NCBI GenBank assembly: GCA_002415465.1 | Contig: DHYT01000066.1 | Span: 5,854-16,531, forward strand | Direction of reading: 5' to 3' | DNA from: Desulfobulbaceae bacterium UBA5123 | GTDB taxonomy: Bacteria; Desulfobacterota; Desulfobulbia; Desulfobulbales; UBA5123 | DNA length: 10,678 bases | Shown: one piece after another, positions 4,639 to 10,678 of the stretch | How the letters are laid out: every line of letters begins with the position of its first letter | Numbering within the stretch: position 1 is the first letter of the stretch | Notes under the pieces: generated by a model | The model's database searches: none | Told to the model about the DNA's origin: nothing | The model's input: the letters and a program-made list of their open reading frames with translations, nothing else | Made by a program: the position numbers and the translations under genes

Positions 4639-7491
4639 ATGGCCGGAATCGCGTCGGTCCTCAACATCGCCAAGGAAGCGCTGCTTGCCCACCAGTTGTC
4701 CATGCAGGTGGCGTCGCACAACGTCGCCAACGTCGACACCCCCGGCTACACCCGGCAAACCCTGAGCCTGATTCCCAACAGCGGCACCCCGGTCGCCGTC
4801 GGCACCATCGGCAACGGCGTGCATGGCGATCGCATCTCCCGGCAATACGATCAGTTCATGACCCAGCGGATCATCAATCAGACCTCCACCCACAGCAACC
4901 TGCAGGCGCAGCAGAGTGCGATCCGGGTGGTCGAAACGATCTTCAACGAAGCGCCCGGAATGGCCCTGAACGATCTGATGAACCAGTTCTGGGACAGCTG
5001 GCAGAAGCTTGCCGACAACCCGGAAATCGTCGCCTCGCGGCAGCAGGTGGTCCAGCAGGGCGAGTTGCTCTTCGACCATCTCCAGAGCATGAACAGCGAG
5101 GTCACCCAGGGCCGTTACGACATCGGCGTCAGTCTTGACGCCGCCGTGGGAGACGTCAATTCGCTGACCGCCGAGATCGCCAATCTCAATATCCAGATAT
5201 CCAACGTGGAAAGCGAGAATCACCAGGCCAACGACCTGCGCGACCAGCGCGACGAACTGACCAAGCAACTCTCGGGCCTTCTCGACATCACCTATTTCGA
5301 GGATATTAACACCGGCGGCTACTCCATCATGATGGCTGACGGCCATTCCCTGGTGGACACCGGCACCAGCTGGCAGGTCCAGTGGGGCAACAATCAGCTG
5401 TATGTGCTGGATACCGACATCAACGGCAAAACCATTCGCGCCTCCGTCGGCGACGGCATGGAGCTGGGCGGCAAAATCGGCGGCTGGCTCGAGGTGCGGA
5501 GTGAACTGCTCGAGGGCAACCCGAACAACTACCTCGGCCGCCTTGACGCCCTGGCCAACGCCATGATCCGGGAGGTCAACCAGGTTCACTCCCAGGGCGT
5601 GGGCCTGGTGCCCTATTCGGAAGCGATCACCGGCGCCGAGCGCGCCGACAACACCGGCGTCCTCACCACCGTGGTCGACGCCACCACCGCCCATGAGACC
5701 CTCGAGGCGGGCATCTTTACCATCAACGGCCGGGAAATCGGCCAGATCGACGGCGTCGCCAAGATCAACGGCCTGGCCATGGGCAAGGCATACAATGCGG
5801 TCAAGGCGATCAACGAAGCCATTGTCGGCGTCAACGCCAAACTGACCACCCTCACCGCCGGCGGCGCGGTGGACGCCACCGGCCTTGTCGCCGGCAACGT
5901 CATCAATTTCCAGATCAACGGCATCGACGTCACCCACACCGTGGTGGCGTCCGAAGTCGGCGACCAGGCGGCCTTTTCCGCCGGGATCGTCGCCAGCATC
6001 AACTCGGCGCTCGACGCCTACAACGCCGACCCCAACAACCCCATCGACATGACCATCGAGGCCGTGGTCGGCGACGGAACCAACGGCGGCGCCAACAACG
6101 CCATCGTTCTCTTCAACACCCTTGCCGGCGACGAGTCCAGAATCGTGGTCAGCGGCATGGACACCGCCCTCGACGACAAGCTCAAGCTTGCCAACAACAC
6201 CTACATCGCCGACAAAACCCACAACACCGGCACCCTGACCATGTTCAGCACCGCGACCATGACCATCGACGGCGGCAACGACGACATGTTTCTCGACCAT
6301 CTCGGCCTGGGCGGCGCCATGAGCACCACCACCTACTCCACCTCTCCGGTCCTGGGTCTTGCGGCGCCCAACACCGCAAACTTCAAGTTCAGCCTCAACG
6401 ACGTCACCATCCCCGTCACCTTCGGGGCGGCGCCGCTCAGCGAGGAAGAGGTGGCAACCCAGATCGTCAGCGCCATCAATGTCTACAAAAACTCCACCGG
6501 CGTTGAGGCCCTGATCGGCAACGGGCTGAACGGCGGCGCACAAAACTCCATCGTGTTCAGGAATACCCTGCCCGGGGACATTTCCGAAATAACCTTGTCC
6601 AACTACAACCGCACCGGCACCACCGACGTGGTGCCGTTCACCACGGAATGGGAAGCCAGCGCCGTCGGCGGCGGCCTGAGCGACGATGCCCCCAACGATG
6701 GCGAGGTCATCTACGACCCGGCCCAGCACGGCTTCATCACCGCCTCCCTGCAGGGCCTCGATTATGCCGATGAACTGCAGCTCGACGGCAACAGCTTCGG
6801 CATCTGGATTTACGACGCGGATGGCGAAACGGTGCTGCCGCAACCGGTGACAATCAACCTTGAACGGGCCACCACCCTTACCGATGTCGCCGCCGCCATC
6901 AACAGCGCCCTCAAAAAGGAGGGCGTCGACGGCTTTCTCACCGCCCGCGTGCAGGAAAACCGGTTGCGCTTCACCAACGACGACGCCGGCCATCAGTTCG
7001 CGTTTACCAGCGACAGCACCAACTTCCTGCAGGTGGCGGGCATCAACACCTTCCTCACCGGCCACAGCGCCGGCTCTTTCGGCATCAACTCGCTGATGTC
7101 GAGCAACCTCGACTACATCGCGGCAGGCAAAATCACCGACACCGGCAAAATCTTCCGGGGCGACAACTCAAACGCCCTGGACATGAACAATATCCAGCAT
7201 GATGAGTATGTCCGATTCACCGGCGGCTCCACCAACACCCTGGATGATTTCTACAACGCCCTGGTGGCGGAGATCGGCACCCGCGGCCGCACCCTGAGCC
7301 GCAACATCGAGTACTCGGACATCGTCATGAACCAGATGAACGAAATGCGGGATGCGCAGTCCGGCGTCTCCCTGGACGAGGAAATGGCCAACCTGATCAA
7401 ATTTCAACACGCATACTCGGCCGCGGCCAAGCTTATCTCCGCCTCCGACGAAATGTACAAAACCCTGCTGTCAGCCATGGGCATTGGCTAG
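4639..7491 (+). CDS. flgK: FlgK, hook-filament junction protein 1, greatly enlarged
   Basis: At 950 residues this is far longer than the roughly 550 of the enterobacterial protein. The N-terminal export/helical part has ANVDTPGYTRQ at 30-40. A coiled region with LRDQRDELTKQLSGLLDI around 206-225 follows, then LGRLDALANAMIREVNQVHS near 298-318. The C-terminus is classic: GVSLDEEMANLIKFQHAYSA, then AKLISASDEMYKTLL. The extra length lies in the variable surface region (about 350-805). That region holds four flagellin-IN-like modules at roughly 357-405, 422-508, 581-657 and 711-803; the middle two are clearly repeats. FlgK is the first junction ring between hook and filament, exported with the help of FlgN. 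Start: GAGAGG at 4626-4631, 7 bases before the ATG, which lies only 2 bases after the flgN stop. Confidence 0.96.
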   Translation: MAGIASVLNIAKEALLAHQLSMQVASHNVANVDTPGYTRQTLSLIPNSGTPVAVGTIGNGVHGDRISRQYDQFMTQRIINQTSTHSNLQAQQSAIRVVETIFNEAPGMALNDLMNQFWDSWQKLADNPEIVASRQQVVQQGELLFDHLQSMNSEVTQGRYDIGVSLDAAVGDVNSLTAEIANLNIQISNVESENHQANDLRDQRDELTKQLSGLLDITYFEDINTGGYSIMMADGHSLVDTGTSWQVQWGNNQLYVLDTDINGKTIRASVGDGMELGGKIGGWLEVRSELLEGNPNNYLGRLDALANAMIREVNQVHSQGVGLVPYSEAITGAERADNTGVLTTVVDATTAHETLEAGIFTINGREIGQIDGVAKINGLAMGKAYNAVKAINEAIVGVNAKLTTLTAGGAVDATGLVAGNVINFQINGIDVTHTVVASEVGDQAAFSAGIVASINSALDAYNADPNNPIDMTIEAVVGDGTNGGANNAIVLFNTLAGDESRIVVSGMDTALDDKLKLANNTYIADKTHNTGTLTMFSTATMTIDGGNDDMFLDHLGLGGAMSTTTYSTSPVLGLAAPNTANFKFSLNDVTIPVTFGAAPLSEEEVATQIVSAINVYKNSTGVEALIGNGLNGGAQNSIVFRNTLPGDISEITLSNYNRTGTTDVVPFTTEWEASAVGGGLSDDAPNDGEVIYDPAQHGFITASLQGLDYADELQLDGNSFGIWIYDADGETVLPQPVTINLERATTLTDVAAAINSALKKEGVDGFLTARVQENRLRFTNDDAGHQFAFTSDSTNFLQVAGINTFLTGHSAGSFGINSLMSSNLDYIAAGKITDTGKIFRGDNSNALDMNNIQHDEYVRFTGGSTNTLDDFYNALVAEIGTRGRTLSRNIEYSDIVMNQMNEMRDAQSGVSLDEEMANLIKFQHAYSAAAKLISASDEMYKTLLSAMGIG
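5902..6162 (+). repeat. FlgK internal protein repeat, copy 1 (residues 422-508)
   Basis: This module has an opening strand FQINGIDVT, a helix with IVASINSALDAYN, and a loop GDGTNGGANNAIVLFNTLAGD ending in a short strand. It aligns with copy 2 at residues 581-657. The Gly-Asn-rich loop matches at about 14 of 21 positions by eye. The DNA has diverged, so the duplication is old. The layout (ING strand, then an AIN helix, then strands) resembles the flagellin hook IN motif (PF07196-like). Confidence 0.75.
6379..6609 (+). repeat. FlgK internal protein repeat, copy 2 (residues 581-657)
   Basis: The second copy of the module has FKFSLNDVTIPV, a helix with QIVSAINVYKN, and the loop GNGLNGGAQNSIVFRNTLPGD, followed by ISEITLS. 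The helix and Gly-Asn loop align with copy 1 without gaps. Copy 1 has about seven extra residues between helix and loop. Confidence 0.75.
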
Positions 7492-7502
7492 GAGTAACTA
7501 CT

Positions 7503-9452
7503 ATGCGCATCACCATGCAGACCATCCACACCAATATCCTGAACAACCTGGACAGAACCACCACCGATCTGGCGAAAATAAACAACCAGATCGCCACCGG
7601 CCGGCAAATGTCCAGGCTGTCGGACGACCCGGTCAACCTGGCTGTCGCCCTCTCGCTCCGCACCAACCTGAGCAGCGTCGTCCAGTATCAGGAGAATCTC
7701 TCTTACGGCAAAGGCAAGATCGCCGCCGCGGAGACCAGTCTCGCCGAGATCAAAACACAGATGATCCGTGCCAAAACCCTGGCCGTCCAGGCATCCAACG
7801 ACACCGTTTCCCCCGCCAACCGAATTCTTATCGCCGCCGAGGTCCGGAACCTCTTTGAGCATTCGGTCCTCCTCGGCAACAGCGAACTGAACGGCAAATA
7901 CCTGTTCGGCGGCTATCGCACCAGCGGCTACACCGTCGCCGAGCCGAACCCGTTCACCAAGGACCGGTACGACGGCTACCGGCTGAACGGCAACGCCTTC
8001 ACCACCATCGATCGCACACCGGTCCCGCCGCCCTCCACACCGCTCGCCGCCGGGGACCTCATCGTCAACGGCATCGCCGCCGGCGCCGCCGCGGCCGACG
8101 GCACCGGCCTGCCCTACGAGGACATGTCGGCCACCGCCGTGGCCAAGGTGATCAACGACATCCGCGACCAGAGCGGGGTAACCGCCAACATCATCCCGGC
8201 CAGCCAACAAGGCAGCGCCGCCATCAACGCCGGCGCCCTGGCGGCAGGCGATCTTGTCATCAACGGCGTCGATATCGGCGCGGTAGCCGGTGTCCAGGCC
8301 GGCGACAACACCACCGGCCTGACCGCCGCCATCAACGCCCAGACCGCCGCAACCGGCGTTCTGGCCACCAACAACGGCGGCAAACTCATACTCACCGCTG
8401 TCGACGGCCGCAACCTTCAGATCCAAACCTCGGCCAACGGCGAGGCGGTCACCAGCCTCAACGGCGGCGCCCCGCCCACCGACAAGGTCTATTTCGGCGC
8501 CGTCCAGCTGCGCTCGGATGAGAAATTCCTGATAAAAACCGCCGACGGCACCGACACCGCCCTTGCCGCCCTCGGCCTGGACGGCGGCACCGCCAATTCC
8601 GGCGAGCCCGCGGACACCGCCGGCGACGGCGAGATCTGGGTCCGCGCCGTCGCCAACCGCGACGGCGCGGTTCGCTACAACGGCGACCGCGACCATGACT
8701 TTGAAATCAAGATCAGCAAGGGCAGCAACCTGGCCGTCACCAAACGGGGCAACGTGGCGCTTTCGGACACCAACGTCTTCTCCGGCCTGAAGAGGCTTGA
8801 GGATGCGCTGCGCGGCGAGAATTATACGGAAGTGACCAGCAGCGGCCGGGTTACCGGCCCCGGCAACACCCTTGCCAGCGGGTCGACCGGCATCGACGCA
8901 AGCAACGTTGTCGCCGGCACCTTTGACGTGACCATCACCGACCACGACGTTTACCCGGCCCAGAACACAACCTACTCCATTCCGATCGATCCGGCCTTCG
9001 ACACCCCGGAAACGATCCGGCAGAAGCTGGACGGCATCCCCGGCCTCAGCGCCTCCTGGGACGCGGACAGCCATCTGCAACTCAACAGTGACGACCCGGA
9101 CCGCTATACCGTCGCCATCGACAACGACACCAGCAACGTCACCGCGGCCATCGGCATCGACAAAAGCGTCATGCAGTCCCACGCCCTGCAACTCTCCATG
9201 GGCGAGATGGATACCATCATGGATAACCTGACCAACCAGATCTCAGACTTCGGGGCGCGCCAGAACCGTATCGAGATCCAGAACAAGATCCTCGGCGACG
9301 TCGAGCTCTCCAACACGGAAGCCCTCTCCGAGAGACAGGACACCGACGTCACCGAGGCGATCATGCGCCTGAAGGCCAAGGAGTTCGCTTATCAGTCCGC
9401 CCTCACCGCGGCCGCCAAGACCATGCAGTTAAGTCTTGTGAATTTCCTGTAA
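7503..9452 (+). CDS. flgL: FlgL, hook-filament junction protein 3, enlarged with IN-type modules
   Basis: At 649 residues this is about twice the usual FlgL (near 320). The flagellin-like N-terminus has MRITMQTIHTNILNNLDRT, then SRLSDDPVNLAVALSLR and a helix ending in NSELNGKYLFGGYRT. The C-terminal helix has GARQNRIEIQNKILGDVEL, then DVTEAIMRLKAKEFAYQSAL and ends in SLVNFL. Between them, a Pro-rich linker PVPPPSTP at 173-180 leads into two IN-like modules, about 184-234 and 249-310. A normal FlgL middle region resumes near GLKRLEDALRG. FlgL is the second junction ring, binding FlgK on one side and flagellin on the other; it is exported with FlgN help. Start: AGGAG at 7490-7494 overlaps the flgK stop, 8 bases before the ATG. 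A hook-associated flagellin-like protein is the only real alternative and position argues against it. Confidence 0.95.
   Translation: MRITMQTIHTNILNNLDRTTTDLAKINNQIATGRQMSRLSDDPVNLAVALSLRTNLSSVVQYQENLSYGKGKIAAAETSLAEIKTQMIRAKTLAVQASNDTVSPANRILIAAEVRNLFEHSVLLGNSELNGKYLFGGYRTSGYTVAEPNPFTKDRYDGYRLNGNAFTTIDRTPVPPPSTPLAAGDLIVNGIAAGAAAADGTGLPYEDMSATAVAKVINDIRDQSGVTANIIPASQQGSAAINAGALAAGDLVINGVDIGAVAGVQAGDNTTGLTAAINAQTAATGVLATNNGGKLILTAVDGRNLQIQTSANGEAVTSLNGGAPPTDKVYFGAVQLRSDEKFLIKTADGTDTALAALGLDGGTANSGEPADTAGDGEIWVRAVANRDGAVRYNGDRDHDFEIKISKGSNLAVTKRGNVALSDTNVFSGLKRLEDALRGENYTEVTSSGRVTGPGNTLASGSTGIDASNVVAGTFDVTITDHDVYPAQNTTYSIPIDPAFDTPETIRQKLDGIPGLSASWDADSHLQLNSDDPDRYTVAIDNDTSNVTAAIGIDKSVMQSHALQLSMGEMDTIMDNLTNQISDFGARQNRIEIQNKILGDVELSNTEALSERQDTDVTEAIMRLKAKEFAYQSALTAAAKTMQLSLVNFL
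8052..8204 (+). repeat. FlgL IN-like module, copy 1 (residues 184-234)
   Basis: The module opens with GDLIVNGIAAG, has a helix with ATAVAKVINDIRDQSG and then the strand VTANIIPAS. This is the order of the flagellin IN motif. It directly follows the Pro-rich linker at 173-180 and pairs with the next module, which opens with GDLVINGVDIG. Confidence 0.65.
8247..8432 (+). repeat. FlgL IN-like module, copy 2 (residues 249-310)
   Basis: The module opens with GDLVINGVDIG, has the helix TTGLTAAINAQTAATGVLA, and continues with GGKLILTAVDGRNLQIQTS. This is a near-textbook flagellin IN motif, as found in the surface domains of many flagellins and FliD/FlgK/FlgL proteins. Its opening matches copy 1 closely. 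Confidence 0.75.
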
Positions 9453-9476
9453 CGGGACTACTATTTTTCAATAAAA

Positions 9477-9522
9477 CCCCGCTACACGGGGCGGGAGCGC
9501 CAGAACCAACCTCTCCGCCCCG
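9477..9522 (+). promoter_or_regulatory. Structured csrA leader with two competing hairpins
   Basis: CCCCG at 9477-9481 can pair with CGGGG at 9487-9491. The same CGGGG continues as CGGGGCGG (9487-9494), which is perfectly complementary to CCGCCCCG at 9515-9522. Three more pairs (9495-9497 with 9511-9513) extend it across a one-base bulge, giving 11 pairs around a 13-base loop. The two folds exclude each other. GGA at 9494-9496, the core CsrA target, is buried in the larger hairpin and free in the smaller. It lies in the 117-base gap between flgL and csrA. A role in csrA control is inferred. Confidence 0.4.
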
Positions 9523-9554
9523 CACGCCAACCGCAGAGTACGACAGCAGATGCC

Positions 9555-9562
9555 AGGGAGGG
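9555..9562 (+). promoter_or_regulatory. csrA ribosome binding site containing a GGA motif
   Basis: AGGGAGGG ends 7 bases before the csrA ATG and is the strongest ribosome binding site in the window. It contains GGA at 9557-9559, the core of CsrA binding sites. Other GGA triplets lie at 9455-9457 and 9494-9496. Known csrA genes are often self-repressed through a GGA in the ribosome binding site plus upstream GGA sites. Here that is a hypothesis. Confidence 0.45.
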
Positions 9563-9569
9563 CGAATCC

Positions 9570-9806
9570 ATGCTGATACTGACCAGAAAAACCGGCGAGG
9601 CCATCGCCATCAACGACAATATCACGGTCACGGTCATCGAGATGAAGGGCGGCCAGGTGAAGCTGGGCATCGAGGCGCCTCGCCATGTCGCCATTCATCG
9701 CGAAGAGGTCCTGACCAGGATTCTCGAGGAAAACAAACGCGCCACGGAGACCTCCGGCGACTTGCCGGCCCTGGACGCCATTTTGAAGCACAGAAAAACG
9801 GCATGA
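9570..9806 (+). CDS. csrA: CsrA, RNA-binding translational regulator
   Basis: A 78-residue protein. It has the full CsrA core: [12 protein letters not shown] at the start, then the strands with [18 protein letters not shown], and VAIHREEV at 40-47. The RNA-contacting residues Leu4, Arg6 and Arg44 are all present. Residues from about 61 form a C-terminal tail longer than in the 61-residue E. coli protein, as is usual where FliW is the antagonist. CsrA forms a swapped dimer that binds GGA motifs at ribosome binding sites; in flagellar clusters of this kind its main target is flagellin mRNA. Its neighbours are flgL 117 bases upstream and fliW 43 bases downstream, fitting the CsrA-FliW-flagellin partner switch. 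The strong AGGGAGGG site sets the start. Confidence 0.97.
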   Translation: MLILTRKTGEAIAINDNITVTVIEMKGGQVKLGIEAPRHVAIHREEVLTRILEENKRATETSGDLPALDAILKHRKTA

Positions 9807-9825
9807 CCCGCCCTCTCACGGCGGG
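9807..9825 (+). other. Small hairpin between csrA and fliW
   Basis: CCCGCC at 9807-9812, directly after the csrA stop, is complementary to GGCGGG at 9820-9825 around a 7-base loop. No T-tract follows, so it is not a rho-independent terminator. It ends 11 bases before the fliW ribosome binding site and might tune the relative output of the two genes or protect mRNA ends. Confidence 0.35.
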
Positions 9826-9849
9826 ACGCCATCGACAAGGAAGGCCGCA

Positions 9850-10353
9850 ATGACGGAAGCAACCGCAGCAATGACCAACAAACACGCGTCAGGCCCAAAC
9901 AGGCCGGCAACGATGATGACCGCCAAATTCGGCGAGATATCCATCGACGCGGACAAGATCATCACCATGTCCACGCCGTTTCTCGGCTTCCCGGAATCCC
10001 GCCGCTTCGTGCTGCGGCCGCACGGCCCGGAGTCGCCGTTCATCTGGCTCCAGTCCCTCGACGATCCGAACCTCGCCTTTGTCACCATCAACCCGGTGCT
10101 GCTGATTCCGGCCTACCGTCCGGAGATCCCGCCCATGATCCTGGACGAACTTGCGGTGAAGGACGCCGGCCAGCTGGAACTCCTGGTTATCCTCACCATC
10201 CCCCAGGGGCGGATTGAAGAGATGACCGCCAACCTGCTGGGACCGGTGGCCATCAACCCCGGCAAACGGATAGCCAAGCAGGTACCCCTTGACCCGACCA
10301 GGTACGACCCCTGCTGGCAAGTTCTGGTGCCGGACGAACAGACGAATCCGTAA
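9850..10353 (+). CDS. fliW: FliW, flagellar assembly factor and CsrA antagonist
   Basis: A 167-residue protein with the FliW core from about residue 25: FGEISIDADKIITM, then a GF pair, PFIWLQSLDDPNLAF at 63-77, and MTANLLGPVAINPGKRIAKQ from 125. FliW binds CsrA away from its RNA site and blocks it, and is itself held by free flagellin. Flagellin translation thus rises only when flagellin is being exported. FliW is cytoplasmic, and no signal or membrane segment is seen. The start at 9850 has AAGGAAGG at 9837-9844, 5 bases upstream. This gives about 22 extra N-terminal residues rich in Ala, Thr and Asn, compared with most FliW proteins, which begin near the ATGs at 9913/9916. Those ATGs have no good ribosome binding site. 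Confidence 0.94.
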   Translation: MTEATAAMTNKHASGPNRPATMMTAKFGEISIDADKIITMSTPFLGFPESRRFVLRPHGPESPFIWLQSLDDPNLAFVTINPVLLIPAYRPEIPPMILDELAVKDAGQLELLVILTIPQGRIEEMTANLLGPVAINPGKRIAKQVPLDPTRYDPCWQVLVPDEQTNP

Positions 10354-10385
10354 CCAGCCCACGAACCCACCCAGGGAGAGATTAC

Positions 10386-10508
10386 ATGGCCCCGCCTGCC
10401 GCACCGGCAGTCGAGGCCATGTTGGCCGCGGGGCGCGCCACAAAAAAAATCCCCGACGCCATCCGGCGCCGGGGACTCAAAAACATCATGGAGGAACAAC
10501 ACAACTAG
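10386..10508 (+). CDS. Possible 40-residue small ORF, unrecognised
   Basis: An ORF of 40 residues begins at an ATG with GGGAG at 10374-10378, 7 bases upstream. It reads MAPPAAPAVEAMLAAGRATK at the start and then a basic stretch with AIRRRGLKN before its TAG. I recognise no family. In favour are the good ribosome binding site and the same direction as fliW, 32 bases after its stop. Against it, it runs through a compact RNA-like fold (10389-10434) and through the flgM terminator hairpin, so its composition is explained by those structures. Its stop shares the palindrome CTAG (10505-10508) with the flgM stop. Most likely chance, possibly a short translated leader or tail peptide. Confidence 0.22.
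   Translation: MAPPAAPAVEAMLAAGRATKKIPDAIRRRGLKNIMEEQHN
10389..10434. other. Perfect three-way-junction fold after fliW
   Basis: GCCCCGC (10389-10395) pairs with GCGGGGC (10428-10434). Directly inside lies CTGCCG-CAC-CGGCAG (10396-10410), a 6-bp hairpin, then four unpaired bases, then GGCC-ATGTT-GGCC (10415-10427). All 17 pairs are Watson-Crick and the only unpaired bases are the two loops and the TCGA linker. No T-tract follows on the plus strand. It could be an mRNA 3'-end structure, a cruciform or a short palindromic repeat element. The function is unknown. Confidence 0.4.
10442..10475 (-). terminator. Rho-independent terminator of flgM
   Basis: Read on the minus strand, TCCCCG and CGGGGA (10475-10470 with 10455-10450) plus an inner GGCG/CGCC form 10 pairs with one mismatch around a 4-base loop. 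They are followed by eight T (10449-10442). The hairpin starts about 30 bases after the flgM stop. The plus strand has no T-tract after the hairpin, so it works in one direction only. Confidence 0.88.
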
Positions 10509-10678
10509 TCGGAGAGCAGGCTCCACATCATCTTGTCGGCAACCTTATAGGAATCAACCTGGTAACTTCCTTCCTCGATCTGCCGTTTCAATTGCGCAAC
10601 CTTTTCTTTTCGCACTTCCGGCGTTTCCTGCAAAATTTCCTGCATCCGCACAATTTCCCTGGAACCGGTCGACAATTC
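10505..10678 (-). CDS. flgM: FlgM, anti-sigma-28 factor (C-terminal part)
   Basis: The minus strand from the right edge encodes 57 residues ending at TAG (complement of 10505-10507). It contains VRKEKVAQLKRQIEEGSYQV, then DSYKVADKMMWSLLSD, the conserved C-terminal FlgM region that binds sigma-28 (FliA). FlgM holds sigma-28 inactive until the hook is finished and FlgM is exported. The N-terminus lies beyond the window. The gene faces fliW tail to tail and has its own strong terminator, so it is a separate unit. In related clusters flgM usually sits beside flgN on the same strand. GC is about 49% (86 of 174 counted) with codons such as ATT, TTG, GTT and GAA, unlike the GC-ending codons of its neighbours. 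Confidence 0.92.
   Translation of the reverse strand, partial: ELSTGSREIVRMQEILQETPEVRKEKVAQLKRQIEEGSYQVDSYKVADKMMWSLLSD

Noticed and set aside
4432..7065. Open frame of 877 codons on the minus strand opposite flgN/flgK
   Set aside because: It mirrors flgK in a genome whose codons end mostly in C or G, which removes stops on the opposite strand. The product is Gly/Val/Asp/His-rich, low in complexity and resembles no family.
7488..9191. Open frame of 567 codons on the minus strand opposite flgL
   Set aside because: Same codon-bias shadow, with a Gly/Val/Ala-rich product, no recognisable motif, and a confidently identified gene on the plus strand.
9472..9491. Rho-independent terminator on the minus strand in the csrA leader
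   Set aside because: On the minus strand the hairpin CCCCG-TGTAG-CGGGG is followed by TTTTATTG, which looks the part, but there is no minus-strand gene upstream of it. The leader's plus-strand folding explains the bases better.
10450..10475. The flgM terminator acting also for fliW (bidirectional)
   Set aside because: On the plus strand the hairpin is followed by CTCAAAAAC with no T-tract, so only minus-strand termination is supported.
1..10678. A novel defence, secretion or mobile system hidden in the cluster
   Set aside because: Every substantial plus-strand frame matches a known flagellar or CsrA-FliW protein. The gaps are too short for another gene, and no transposase, integrase, att-like repeat or CRISPR-like spacing was seen.

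Overview
This window is one contiguous flagellar gene cluster from a GC-rich, Gram-negative (diderm) bacterium. It encodes both the outer-membrane L-ring lipoprotein and the periplasmic P-ring protein. The gene order (flgF-flgG-flgA-flgH-flgI-flgJ-flgN-flgK-flgL-csrA-fliW), a single-domain FlgJ, a sigma-54 promoter inside the cluster and the csrA-fliW pair after flgL all fit the Desulfobacterota (former Deltaproteobacteria). A relative of the Desulfobulbales is my best guess, inferred from style and not proven. Codons end strongly in C or G, which keeps long false frames open on the opposite strand.

Layout. Positions 1-115 are the end of flgF (proximal rod). Positions 152-2416 hold flgG (distal rod), flgA (P-ring chaperone) and flgH (L-ring lipoprotein), closely spaced and each with a clear ribosome binding site. 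A 328-base gap (2417-2744) follows. It holds a weak GC hairpin, a short hairpin with a T6 tract that looks like a terminator, a 7-bp inverted repeat, and a full-consensus sigma-54 (-24/-12) promoter about 75 bases before flgI. Positions 2745-9452 hold flgI (P-ring), flgJ (rod-binding cap domain only), flgN (export chaperone), flgK and flgL (hook-filament junction), with gaps of only 2-11 bases. A 117-base structured leader precedes csrA (9570-9806), which is followed by fliW (9850-10353). The last part (10354-10678) holds a compact RNA-like fold, a possible 40-residue ORF, a strong rho-independent terminator facing left, and the 3' end of flgM on the minus strand, convergent to fliW.

How they work together. 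FlgF and FlgG form the rod. FlgA helps FlgI assemble the P-ring, which with FlgH forms the bushing. FlgJ caps the growing rod. FlgN delivers FlgK and FlgL to the export gate, and these join hook to filament. CsrA represses flagellin translation and FliW antagonises CsrA until flagellin is made, while FlgM holds sigma-28 until the hook is complete. The window therefore spans the switch from rod/ring/hook building to filament control.

I see no phage, insertion sequence, CRISPR array, RNA gene or defence system. The points most worth a second look are the mid-cluster sigma-54 promoter, the greatly enlarged FlgK (950 aa) and FlgL (649 aa) with repeated flagellin-IN-like modules, the foldable csrA leader, and the displaced, lower-GC flgM with the odd structure next to it.
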